A DNA stretch of 64,000 bases from Sipunculus nudus (Eukaryota > Annelida > Sipuncula > Golfingiida > Sipunculidae). Numbering within the stretch: the stretch's first letter is position 1; each line of letters starts with the position of its first letter. The stretch spans positions 32,817,176 to 32,881,175 of the forward strand of contig CM049311.1 in NCBI GenBank assembly GCA_026874595.1, read 5' to 3'. The notes beneath the pieces are model-generated. The model had not been told where the DNA came from. It was given only the letters and a program-made list of their open reading frames with translations, and did no database searches. Below are positions 10,740 to 19,858 of this stretch, one piece after another. The translations under genes were made by a program, and so were the position numbers.

Positions 10740-10892
10740 CGGGAGTCGAACCCAAGTCGGTGGCGCACAAGTCAAGCGGACCGAAATGTCTCGCTAGAGA
10801 AGCTTGCATTGCTAGCAAAGCGGCAAGCTTCACTACTGAGACATTTCGGTCCGCTTGACTTGTGCGCCACCGACCTGGGTTCGAATCCCGAA
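10740..10892. repeat. Long near-perfect palindrome made of two inverted LTR-like segments
   Basis: Arms of roughly 68 bp (about 10740-10808 and 10823-10890) around a spacer of about 14 bases. The left arm holds GTGGCGCACAAGTCAAGCGG and the right arm its complement. Both arms include the B-box region. The right arm runs into AACAAGCCCCCA at 10890-10901, the complement of a tRNA-Pro-type primer-binding site. Confidence 0.85.
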
Positions 10893-10905
10893 CAAGCCCC
10901 CATTT

Positions 10906-11066
10906 TGTTACGAAGACAAATTGTTGAGGGGAAAAATCCTGGGCCGATCCAGGAGTCGAACTCAGGTCGGTGGAGCACAAGTCCCGCGAACCAACCGCTT
11001 CGCTAGCAAAGCAATCTTCACTAGCGAGACAGTTCGGGCTGCTTTTATGTCACCCCACCCCGTAAC

Positions 11067-11067
<1 letters not shown>
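10906..11067 (-). repeat. LTR-like unit C of the miniature element, with A and B boxes
   Basis: 162 bp, starting TGTTACGAAGACAAATTG and ending CACCCCGTAACA on the plus strand. It is the outer 5' LTR when read on the minus strand. The (AT)n array begins just after its last base. Confidence 0.75.

Positions 11068-11132
<65 letters not shown>
11068..11132. repeat. (AT)n microsatellite right of the miniature LTR element
   Basis: About 32 AT units, starting one base after GTAACA and ending at ACCGGGGTCG. Confidence 0.95.
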
Positions 11133-11134
<2 letters not shown>

Positions 11135-12108
11135 GGGGTCGGCGATATATCTTAAATGGGATATGGAATGTTGGCACTTCTTTTTTATTCTAAAAGTTAA
11201 CAGAAAATATAGATTTTCAGTGTGAAACTGACTCAATAGGATATGTATAATTATTTTTACATTTATTTTGTGGGGCTCCCCTCGTGGCGAGAAATTCATG
11301 CCCCGGTATGTTAACTTTGAATACCTGGTCAGTGATGGTGTTTAGAATGACACTATGGGGCATTCAGGTTTTCGATGATATTTGAATGGATTCTGTCTAC
11401 TGACGTATAAAGATTAAGTTGATATGAGGAACACATGAAAGATTTATTAAATGTACGTTGCACGGAAACTCTTCCTGAAGAAAGAAACAGAAATGTGCGT
11501 ACCTCGTAAGTAGCAGAAGCGGACCCAACGGGACTCAATGCAGAGGGCCCGTATCCCATTATCAGCCACCGCAACCTTTTTCTTTTCACCATATCAGACA
11601 AATTCTGAGGCCTGGAACCCCAGTCACCTCTCAACCCTACCCCATCCCACGTCTGTTCCTGAAATTAGGACCTTGAATTAAGTTTTGTCATTAATCCTCC
11701 TGGGTAAAACGCTCCATTTCATAAAGCGAGAAACATGTGTTTTCCTCTTTTACTGACCACACACGTGGGTGAGAGTCTTGTTCAAATGTAAGGCTCGACA
11801 GGCTTAATTCCTTCACTAAAAGCAAGCGTTATTCATATAAACATTAGTAGTGTTTGAGGTTGAGTGACCACGATGCACGCATTCCAGTCATTGCCAAAGG
11901 TAGTTTGCCTATGCTCAATCTAACCTCCGTGCAAGTTAGTGAAAACGGTAAAATCACTAAAAATTATATGTACATTAATAATTATTTATTCTCATATCAC
12001 CTATGTCACTACGGGTATAAAATGATGTATGGCACAGTATTGTACACAATGCGGTTTTGGAGAACATAACAAACAGACGTGGACCGAATTTATTTTATAA
12101 GTATTAGA
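11133..12108. other. Stretch without a recognised gene
   Basis: No domain or splice-consistent exon was found. Short frames on both strands look like chance. The stretch separates the miniature LTR element from the minus-strand gypsy element. Confidence 0.5.
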
Positions 12109-12660
12109 TAGCAAGGCGACGATATATATATAAAAGTCAGGTTTATTCAGAAATATACATAAATATCCAGGAATGCTCCAAGCACAAAATTAACACTCTG
12201 ATACTTAACATATGATATATATGATATATGGTATATACAATACATAAAATGTGCACATTACAATTAATTATACTGAAGTAGTGGACATTTTTCTCAGTAA
12301 CATATACATGAGAAAATACATTAATCAATATACAAATGGGTACACTTTAGGAAACCACATTTTAAGATGCGTACCATTGCGTATTACATGCAGTGAATAC
12401 AAATATTCATGTGTATACAACAAATATAAATTACTCAGTAGCGTTACAAATGGAATATGGAATATAAACGCTTTAAAAGATATACTGAAACTGAAAACTC
12501 AGAGGACCGAATTGGTTAAATGTTAGGGTTTAAGAGTTCAGTAAATACAGTCCTTACCTGCCAAGCACAAAATTAACACTGATCAGTTCTCGATGTCATG
12601 AGGTCGAGGCTTGGCAGGGTCCTGGTCAGTCGGTGTGTTTTTCCGAATAATTATCAATGC
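12109..12660 (-). repeat. 3' LTR remnant of the minus-strand gypsy element
   Basis: It is colinear with the 5' LTR from ATAGCAAGGCGACG (5' copy near 17100) through TTTATTCAGAAATATAC, then beyond the nested insertion from about 18353 to 18860. The two diverge after GTGTGTTTxTCCGAAT. Its outer end, expected TGTAACGGG, is not found, so it is truncated or rearranged at 12108. Confidence 0.8.
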
Positions 12661-12839
12661 AAAATTATAGTTAAAAGATATCACTGACCCGTCAAAATCG
12701 CTGAACGAGCCATATGAAGCTTACAGAATGATATTTACCTTAAACTTACGCAAAAAACATGCACTTGATGAAAATGCTCAAGGTATTTAACTGCAGTCAT
12801 CGGCTAAGCACATAATCCCCGAACCGGAAACGTTCTGGC

Positions 12840-13531
12840 AAACGACGTTTACGGATAGGCCTTTAATGTAATGACAGGTTCCTGATGGCTAGCCTGGTCA
12901 GGTATCGATGTGCTATTATTATCATGAGTTTGATCATGTGTTGACATGACGTCATGGTCATGTAGTTGGGACGTACGAGTATCAACTCCTAACACACCAT
13001 TGTTTTCATCGTTTAGACCTGCAGTATTAACATCATCATTAGAACCATTTATCGGGGGAACATCTGGATAATCAGATGCAATAGTTTCATCCGTATCATC
13101 CGATAATTCAAGTTCTAAATGTAACGCACTCACATCGTCAGAACTACTATTGTGAGGATCATTGTTTGGTGGATCATTGTTTGGTGGTGTTATTATAGTG
13201 AACATAAGGTCATCATCTGTTGAAGACTCTTCTGATTCTGATGATGTATCATTTGTTTTGCGTGTGGTGGTAGTTACTAGTATCGGTTTAGTGTCGACTG
13301 GCAACCCTGTTTATGGTGGGATTAGATTGCGATGCAAGGTAAGAGCACGTCTTTTACTACCCAAGGGGTAAAAGACATAGACTGGAATATACTATTGGGT
13401 TGTTCAAATACCTCATACACCTGCTCTTTCAATGTATTGGCCAGTTTCTGTTTCCCAATTAGCCCAACCTTTCGTACTAAGACGTGATCTCCAATACCAA
13501 GCACTGCATTACGAGTACTTTTCTTATACAA
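12840..13531 (-). pseudogene. C-terminal end of gypsy pol: integrase tail
   Basis: The minus-strand frame 13531-13322 encodes KKSTRNAVLGIGDHVLVRKV followed by KQKLANTLKEQVYEV, the integrase C-terminal SH3-like region. A second frame (13304-12849) encodes an acidic, Ser/Asp-rich tail (SESEESSTDDDL), typical of the disordered pol end. The catalytic core and zinc finger of integrase are missing between here and 13757. Confidence 0.7.
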
Positions 13532-13756
13532 CCGTTTGTGGTGCTATTTGGACGAAAGGGATACACGCTGAGCAGTATCAAAGGCAGAAAAATTGGTCTT
13601 TGAGATCGGAAACATATGTGTTGTAATTTTGATGGTTAGGATTGTTGTTAGTTCCAAGTACTAGATCGTCTACGATAAAGTATGTAATCCCGTAGCACAA
13701 GACTATCTATTTGTCTGAAAGATTTATTTGATCAGGATGAGTCAAGTCTCTCTTGT

Positions 13757-14400
13757 TTATGACATTATTGTCCCCGAAATAGTAAATAATGGTTTCAGAG
13801 TTGGATCCAGAATTTGTTCCTTAGCTACATCTAATCGTGTCTGTCCGAGGATATCGATAGGATCACTTGATGGAGCAGCATTGGATTGGTCATAAGTAAG
13901 ACTACATATTACAGGTGATGGTATGGTCACTGATTGACAAACAGCTTTTACTACGTCATTGGTAATACCGTGATGGTTTTTGTTTTGTTTTTCTGCTGGC
14001 ATCCGAGGTATATTGAAGGTGCAACAGCATCGATGTTGTGTTTGCCGGCATTATATTGAATGTTGAAGTCGTAATTAGCCAGTTCCTATACCCATCTTTG
14101 ACCTGTTGCATCCTATTTTTGCGGAGAACATGATATAATTTAGAGAGTTTTTATCTGTGAACACTGTGAACCGTGAACCGTGATCCATAAAGATACTCTT
14201 TAAATTTATCGGTCACACACCACTTCAAAGCCAAGAACTCATAAGCATAAGCTATCGGTCTTTCCTTGCGATCCTGCTCCTGTAAGAGAGTAGCAGAGAT
14301 TCCATCAAAAATTGCATCTTTATGAACAATAAACGGACGAGAGAAATCTGCAATACTAGTACAGGAGCAAAAGATAGCAGTCCTATTAATTGATCAAATG
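13757..14400 (-). pseudogene. RNase H and pol linker remnant, gypsy
   Basis: On the minus strand, about 14400-14060 reads IVHKDAIFDGISATLLQEQD, then PIAYAYEFLALKWCVTDKF, typical of Ty3/gypsy RNase H. A small tandem duplication (GTGAACC repeated near 14162-14180) disrupts the FTVFTD motif. The frame 14002-13757 gives the RNase H to integrase linker (DILGQTRLDVAKEQILDP). Confidence 0.7.
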
Positions 14401-15092
14401 CTAGTTGATGTTGTTGTAACCAGTTAAAGTTTGATTGGGATGGAATTTTCTGTTTGGTACGATTGCTGGTTTTGGTTTATTCTGAATATGGTGACCTTTT
14501 AGTATGACATGTAATGGTTTTGCGATCTTTGCAAATCCAGGGACAAATCTACGATAGAAACTCGCAACGTCTAAGAAACGGCGTACATCACTGACACATT
14601 TAGGTACAGGCCATTCTTTGAGGTCATTTATTTTTCTCTGGTCAGTTTTTATACATTCTTTTGAACTATGTTTCCTAGATATTTGACTTTGTCCTGAATA
14701 ATCTGGCACTTTGAGGGATTTAGTTTTAAGCGTATATCATACAGACGCGTAGAGATGTTATTCAAGCGATTGAGATTTTCTTCAAAGGTGGTAGAAAACA
14801 CGATTATGTCGTCAAGATAGAGCAGACATTCTTTGAAATGGAGATCTCCCATGGTCTTTTGCATAAATCTTTGGAATGAGGCTGGCGCGTTCACCAAACC
14901 GAACGGCATGGTTTCCCATTGATAAAAACCAAGGGGACCTAATGTAAGTGCTGTTTTATTTTTATCTGCATCTGCTAACTCAACCTGCCAGTAACCGGAC
15001 TTCAAAGAAAAGGAGACACGTCTACCCTCGGATACCTGAAAGGAAGAAGGATTTAACGAGTCCAGCATTTTGTTGTAAATCAGATGAGACAC
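14401..15092 (-). pseudogene. Gypsy reverse transcriptase, N-terminally deleted
   Basis: The minus-strand frame 15092-14649 enters RT at FSLKSGYWQVELADADKNKT and continues with PFGLVNAPASFQRFM and the catalytic YLDDIIVFS (near 14810). It ends with LNPSKCQI...VKYLGNIV. A frameshift leads into frame 14709-14401, RKINDLKEWPVPKCVSDVRRF then FYRRFVPGFAKIAKPL, the RT thumb/connection. RT residues before LKSGYW are absent. They are replaced in frame by gag-type sequence running back to 16182. Confidence 0.85.
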
Positions 15093-16182
15093 CTCAGTAA
15101 TCGAAGAAACCTCAGCATGTTCCAGAGAGATTTTGATATTTGAATCAGAGCGACCTTTTTTTTTTTTTTTTGCCTCAGAATTTTTTCATGTGATACAGTT
15201 TTGTTTCATCACAGGCGATTTTTTTTTGTCAAACATCATCAACATAGGTATACAATGTACTAGCAACATTATCACAATACAATGATACAGGACTGATCAC
15301 AGGACATTACAAACACATTGTCTTTAATTAAATTCATCGAAAAAACTTCTTAGTTTGCTCCACTTATCATAATGCTTGCTCAGTAATCCTCTGCCATTTG
15401 CTATATATCTTTCAATTCTCTCTATATACTTCAATTTTGATTTAAACACTGAAAATAATGAAGATTCCTTCTCCTCTCTTTGTTTGTAAAGTATACATTT
15501 GTACAACAATAAGATTTGATTAAAAAGGATATTATTTTCATTAACAGGTAGAATCCCATACAATACAAAGGAAAGTGATATATTAGGCAGGTCCAATTCA
15601 TACTCGAGTAGCCATGCCTGAATTTTATAATATAAGTTCTTACTCACCATACATTCAAAAAATAAATGAATTATACTTTCTTGGTAGTTGAAACAATATG
15701 AACATTTGTCTGTTTCACTTATCTTCCATTTATATAACTGTTCATTAAGAGGTATGTACTTGTTTAGAATTTTTGTATTGGAATTCCCTCAGATAGGTAT
15801 CTAGTGTTACCATATAGATTCCCTTATACACATATTCCCATTCAACTTCAATATTATTCTTTTCATTCATGTCATTCCAGCTCTTCTGCGTCGTAGGTAC
15901 TTTCCACTTATTACTTATGTAGGTAAGGTAAACATGCCATGACTTCAGATTATCAAGTATTTCAATCCCATTCACAGACACACACACACACAAAGAGCGA
16001 CCTGATATCTTATCTATGGCACTTTTGGCGGAGTCTTTAGATTCAAAAACTCAAAACCGAGCAGTTTGTGCTTCTCTAACAAACAAAACATGTGTGGGAG
16101 TTTCAATTTGCAAGAACTGCTCGATAATCTCAGATTCGTTAACATCAGAAGGTAGTCCATGTATGGAGACGACCGTGTTTTG
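15058..16182 (-). pseudogene. gag: RRM-like N-terminal part of gag, split by a LINE
   Basis: Read on the minus strand from 16182, the frame gives QNTVVSIHGLPSDVNESEII, then an in-frame stop after ARF, then VFESKDSAKSAIDKISGRS. Across the LINE (removing 15158-15993 and one copy of its target duplication) it continues DSNIKISLEHAEVSSITEVS. The pattern (beta strand with HGLP, helix, VFES in place of RNP1-type FVEF, helix) resembles an RNA recognition motif. Some gypsy-derived gag proteins, such as vertebrate PNMA, have an RRM-like N-terminus. A host-derived RRM is an alternative. Confidence 0.55.
15158..15993 (-). mobile_element. 5'-truncated L1/Tx1-like LINE with a 10-bp target duplication
   Basis: AGAGCGACCT occurs on both sides (15148-15157 and 15994-16003), a clean target-site duplication. 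The oligo-T run next to the left copy is the poly-A tail of a minus-strand insertion. The minus-strand frames 15993-15745 and 15650-15324 encode the LINE C-terminus. A zinc-finger-like CSYC...HLFFEC motif lies near 15700, followed by FKSKLKYIERIERYIANGRG. Only the last about 830 bp were inserted. Confidence 0.85.
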
Positions 16183-17153
16183 TCAACTGATTTAACCTCT
16201 ATCTCTCTTTAAAGCATATGTATGAATAGATGGGATGGAATGTGGTCTTTGAAGACAATGACGGACAGAAGTAATGATATAAACTGTCCTAAGTCGTCCT
16301 ACAATAGTCAAATATTAGCAGGTTCATGTAGTCAGAGGGTTATATTAAAGGCAAATTTTAGTGTTTAGTTGCTGTGCCATGGTTTACATTACGGAGACCA
16401 CGAGGCCTGAATGCAATAGAACACGTGACCAAATATGGTAACCTCCAACCGGAACAACTACTAATACCCTTTACATGCAATTCAATTACCAAACATGAAA
16501 ATAAACTGTGAAAATATTTTACATCCAGAACAGCATTCAATGATCACTTAAATTCAAAAGCGTACAATAATACCTTACACATCATAACATATGATTATTT
16601 AAGCACAAAGCCCATGGACAATAAGATAAACAAGAAGAAAAATTCAAGCAGTTCATGGAAAATGTCAAACAATACGATGTATCTTCTCCACAGAGAGTGA
16701 CGTTCGCGAGGGCCTTTCAGACGAAGTCTTCGTGCACGGTGTACAGTATGACAATAGTCGAGGAACACAAACGAAGAACACACGAGCGTAGAACGATGGC
16801 TAAGCAGCGTTTACAATGCACGGCACTGAAGGGAAGCGAAGTGGGAACACGCGGAACCAGTGTCCTAGACAGTCCACGAAAAGTCCACTCTGGCCATGTG
16901 TAATGGTGTTGTGCGCAGACACCAGTTAATTAATATTATTATCCACCGGTGGTTTGGAAGTCAAGGAAACGACCATCTCAAGTGACATCGTCGGCGAGAC
17001 GCACACATGGACATCGACTTCACACAAAGATGGTCCTCACTCGAGGCACCAAAATGTAACGGGTGTTCCCGGCAAAAGCCCAGGTCACCCGGCGTGAGCG
17101 ATAGCAAAGCGGCGATATGTATAAGAGTCGGGTTTATTCAGTAATATGTATAC

Positions 17154-18352
17154 TGTAACGGAACCAAATATAAACAGATCAAATATGCGTGATGAACACA
17201 AATTTTGAAGTGGAGATGAAAAAGAATCAGATTCTGTAAAACTAGGCAGCGCGAAATGTCTTTGAGAAATGAGAGATTTTAGACAAATCTTCTATTTTTA
17301 CAAAACTAGGTTGTTGTGACCTATATTCTGCAAGTTACTGGCCAAAATATGATGATAATGAGCACCAAAAAGTCAGACATTGCAAATATTGTATCTGTTA
17401 GCCCTAGAATCTTCAACCCAGGGATATCTTTGGTAGATCTCCATGGAAACATAATATTGGGTCTTGGTGATCTATTTTCTGCGAACTTCTGGCGAAAACA
17501 TAATCTTGAGCACCCAGACAGTCCAGACAGGGCACAACACTATAATGTTGAAACTAGCCATGACAACATGTGTTACGGGACCTAATATAAACAGATCACG
17601 TATGCGTGATGAACACAAATTCTGTAACGGAGATAAAAAAATCAGATTCTGTAACACTAAGGCAGCGTCTAGGCAGAAATGTCTAGGGGAATGAATAAAG
17701 AAGTCAGTGGTTTTTTGTTAACAAATAACTATATAAAACAACCCTAACAATACAATACCCTAAATCAATACAATTATACAGTAAAACAGCGGTATGACAA
17801 CAAGTCAATACAATAACATAGAAACATAATGTGCACAGTACCTGGATACCAACACCATCACAACGATAAGTCCTTTAAAATGTAAACTCTCGGACAATGA
17901 CAGTCCAGTGCAAAGCTCTTGCAACAATCCAGAAAGTAAACTGAAATCCAAATGCATAAAATCCAGGAGAAAGTCTTTGAAAATCTATAATTGCCGCATT
18001 CGTCGGATAAGGTCCTGACACACGCTTCTGCGTCCGCTGGAACCTGCTCTGCTACTCTCTCTGCCTCCTGCTTAAAAACAGCCCCTTGTATACTCTTCAC
18101 ACCAAGAGTCCATAAGATCTTGCACAACACAGTAAGCACGCGTTTCAGGAAACACTGGAAAAACAGCGCCGTGTGTATCTTCACATTCCAGGCTCATCAC
18201 GTGACCCCGGCCAGGCGTGAAAATCCAAGGCTAATCATGACAACGAGAGTTCAACCAGTACGGATTAAACATAAAATGTAATACTCGGCCAGACACGAGT
18301 GCCACAACAGAAGTTACGCCCGTGTTACATAATAAAAAGAGCACCTGTAACA
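17154..18352 (-). mobile_element. LTR element nested in the gypsy 5' LTR
   Basis: The insertion starts TGTAACGGAACC at 17154 and ends CACCTGTAACA at 18352. ATAC flanks both sides (17150-17153 and 18353-18356), a 4-bp target duplication. A full LTR lies at 17571-18352 (782 bp, TGTTACGGGACC...CTGTAACA). A partial LTR start lies at 17154 to about 17290. The remnant between (about 17290-17570) has no recognisable gene. The LTR is related to the Gmr1-like LTR: both have, on the sense strand, TGTTACAGAATCTGATT, TTTATCTCC and a TGCGTGATCTGTT-like block before the end. Confidence 0.75.
17571..18352 (-). repeat. LTR related to the Gmr1-like LTR
   Basis: 782 bp with TG...CA ends (TGTTACGGG, CTGTAACA). 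The minus-strand end region matches 10290-10380 over about 90 bp with scattered changes, so both belong to one LTR family. The first about 120 bp are repeated at 17154. Confidence 0.75.
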
Positions 18353-19025
18353 ATACATATCCAGGAATGCTCCGATCTGGAGTCCCAGCCAAGCACAAAA
18401 TTAACACTCTGATACTTAACATATGATAAATATGATATATGGTATATAAAATTCATTTAACGGGCACATTACAATTAATTATACTGAAGTAGTGGACATT
18501 TTACTCAGTAACATATGCATGAGAAAATGCATGAATCAATATACAAATGGGCACACTTTAGGAAACAACATTTGAAGATACGTACCATTGCGTATTACAT
18601 GCGATGAATACAAATATTCATGTGTATGCAACAAATATAAATTACCCAGACTGAGTAGCGTTATAAATGGAATATGGAAAATAAACGCTTTACAAGATAG
18701 ACTGAAACTGAAAACTGAAAGTACCGAATTCGTTAAATGTTAGGGTTTAAGAGTTCAGTAAAAACAGTCCTTACCTGCCAAGCACAAAATTAACACTGAT
18801 CGGTTCTTGGTTTTATGAGACTTAGGCTTGGCAGGATGCGGGTCGGTTGGTGTGTTTGTCCGAATATAAACAGTACAAAAAAATAAAACCGGTTCTCGAC
18901 TGGAAATCAGTATGAGACAATGCAACCAAGGCAACCAAGGCAATTCATAACTGCAAGGCAGCAAGGCGATTCATGACCTGATATTTTATACGACAAAGTT
19001 ATGCAAGTGGTATTTTCGGAGCCGT

Positions 19026-19029
<4 letters not shown>

Positions 19030-19087
<58 letters not shown>
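19030..19087. repeat. (AT)n microsatellite between a gypsy LTR end and a pogo-like end
   Basis: About 29 AT units. GTTACA of the LTR abuts on the left. CAGTAGAACCTCG, a pogo/Tigger-type terminus that targets TA, abuts on the right. Confidence 0.95.
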
Positions 19088-19090
<3 letters not shown>

Positions 19091-19240
19091 TAGAACCTCG
19101 AATTTCCGTTTCTCGTTTTCCGAAAAATCGTTTTTTTCCGAAATAATAATTGAGGAACCGAAATTTACTTGTATTGGCCAAAAAGTAGAAATACAACATT
19201 CAGAAATTATTTTTTTTTTCCAAATTACGTAATATGACCC
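19088..19240 (+). mobile_element. Pogo/Tigger-like terminal fragment
   Basis: It begins CAGTAGAACCTCGAATTTCC and contains GAGGAACCGAAATTTACTTG. CAGTxGAACCTCG is the typical inverted terminus of pogo-group Tc1/mariner elements and their MITEs. No opposite end with TA duplication was found nearby. A similar GAACCTCGCATATCC occurs near 21425. Confidence 0.5.
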
Positions 19241-19858
19241 CGAGGATAACATCCTCAGTGGCGTTCATTCATCCATGAAGATTTACACATGAACCGATCA
19301 GTGCGTCTATTTAAGCTTACTTGTTCTTGCGAGAGTATTTTTGCATGTTTTGAACCGATCACCTATAAGTGTACTGACGTAACACCCTCACCCTTGCTTT
19401 GATCTATAACAGTTTCTTCGTTGGTACACTCATTCTAGGTTTGGTATCAACGATCTACACCTGCGGTATTAACGTAGCATACGATCTTTACATGCGTGAA
19501 TGTTATTTGATGCATTGACGTCACTCAAGTGAGTCTTACAAGAAAACATGTCAAATCATCTACATTATTTCCCTTACATGGCAGCGCTGGTAAACTTTTA
19601 ACAAGTATGCCGTGTGAAAACATTCATTATACGGATTTGACCAAAAACCGTCAGTTTATTGATTATAAACGCCACCTTTGCAAGCCTTAAGTATATAAAT
19701 TACTAATTTTCTTTGAAAACAGATTTCGATTATTGTTAAAAGTTCGCTGTTTTTACATATGTACAAGATTTAGAAAAAAAATCTGATAAGTTAACCTAAC
19801 TGGCATTAGCTATTGTTTTATGGAACCTAGATATGCTCACGTGTACCTGTATAAATGG
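19241..19858. other. Stretch without a recognised gene
   Basis: No coding region, RNA gene or clear repeat boundary was seen. The DNA is AT-rich with frequent stops in all frames. Confidence 0.45.

Larger units (their letters stand above)
10419..11067 (-). mobile_element. TRIM-like miniature LTR element with tRNA-like promoter in its LTRs
   Basis: Read on the minus strand, about 160-bp repeats with TGTTAC...GTAACA ends lie at 10906-11067, at 10696 to about 10808 (partial) and at 10419-10575. Each carries a tRNA-like A box and B box: TAGCGAAGCGGTTGG and GGTTCGACTCC at 10504-10518 and 10465-10475; TAGCGAAGCGGTTGG and AGTTCGACTCC at 10991-11005 and 10952-10962. Next to the repeat at 10696 comes TGGGGGCTCGTC, which fits a primer-binding site for tRNA-Pro. 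AAGAGGGGCTG, polypurine-like, precedes the repeat ending at 10575. The internal part of about 120 bp (10576-10695) has no coding capacity. Both outer ends touch (AT)n arrays. It may alternatively be read as a cluster of tRNA-derived SINEs, but the PBS, PPT and TG...CA ends favour an LTR element. Confidence 0.7.
12109..19029 (-). mobile_element. Decayed Ty3/gypsy LTR retrotransposon with nested insertions
   Basis: On the minus strand the 5' LTR spans 17055-19029, interrupted by another LTR element at 17154-18352. The 3' LTR remnant is about 12109-12660. Both LTRs share ATAGCAAxGCG, TTTATTCAG, TCCAGGAATGCTCC and AAGCACAAAATTAACACT. The LTR ends are TGTAACGG...CCCGTTACA. Next to the 5' LTR the minus strand reads TTTTGGTGCCTCGAGTGAGG, in which TGGTGCC is PBS-like. 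Coding remnants follow the usual order: gag N-terminal part, RT from its middle, RNase H, and the integrase C-terminus. Gag-to-RT and integrase-core deletions make it defective. A LINE fragment with a 10-bp target duplication sits at 15158-15993. An (AT)n array starts at 19030. Confidence 0.85.
17055..19029 (-). repeat. 5' LTR of the minus-strand gypsy element, interrupted
   Basis: It begins (plus strand) TGTAACGGGTGTTCCCGG at 17055 and ends GGAGCCGTTACA at 19029. Removing the nested insertion 17154-18352 leaves about 776 bp. It aligns with the 3' LTR at 12109-12660 apart from the ends that copy has lost. Confidence 0.78.

Noticed and set aside
10672-11006. Overlapping frames of about 100 codons on both strands
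   Set aside because: They arise from the LTR-like units and their inverted copy; the same peptides recur within each frame as the units repeat.
16655-16903. 82-codon plus-strand frame
   Set aside because: Lies in the leader region of the minus-strand gypsy element; no domain, no splice context.
17316-17585. 89-codon frame between the two LTR copies
   Set aside because: No retroviral motif; it runs into the LTR at 17571, so it is probably chance in remnant DNA.
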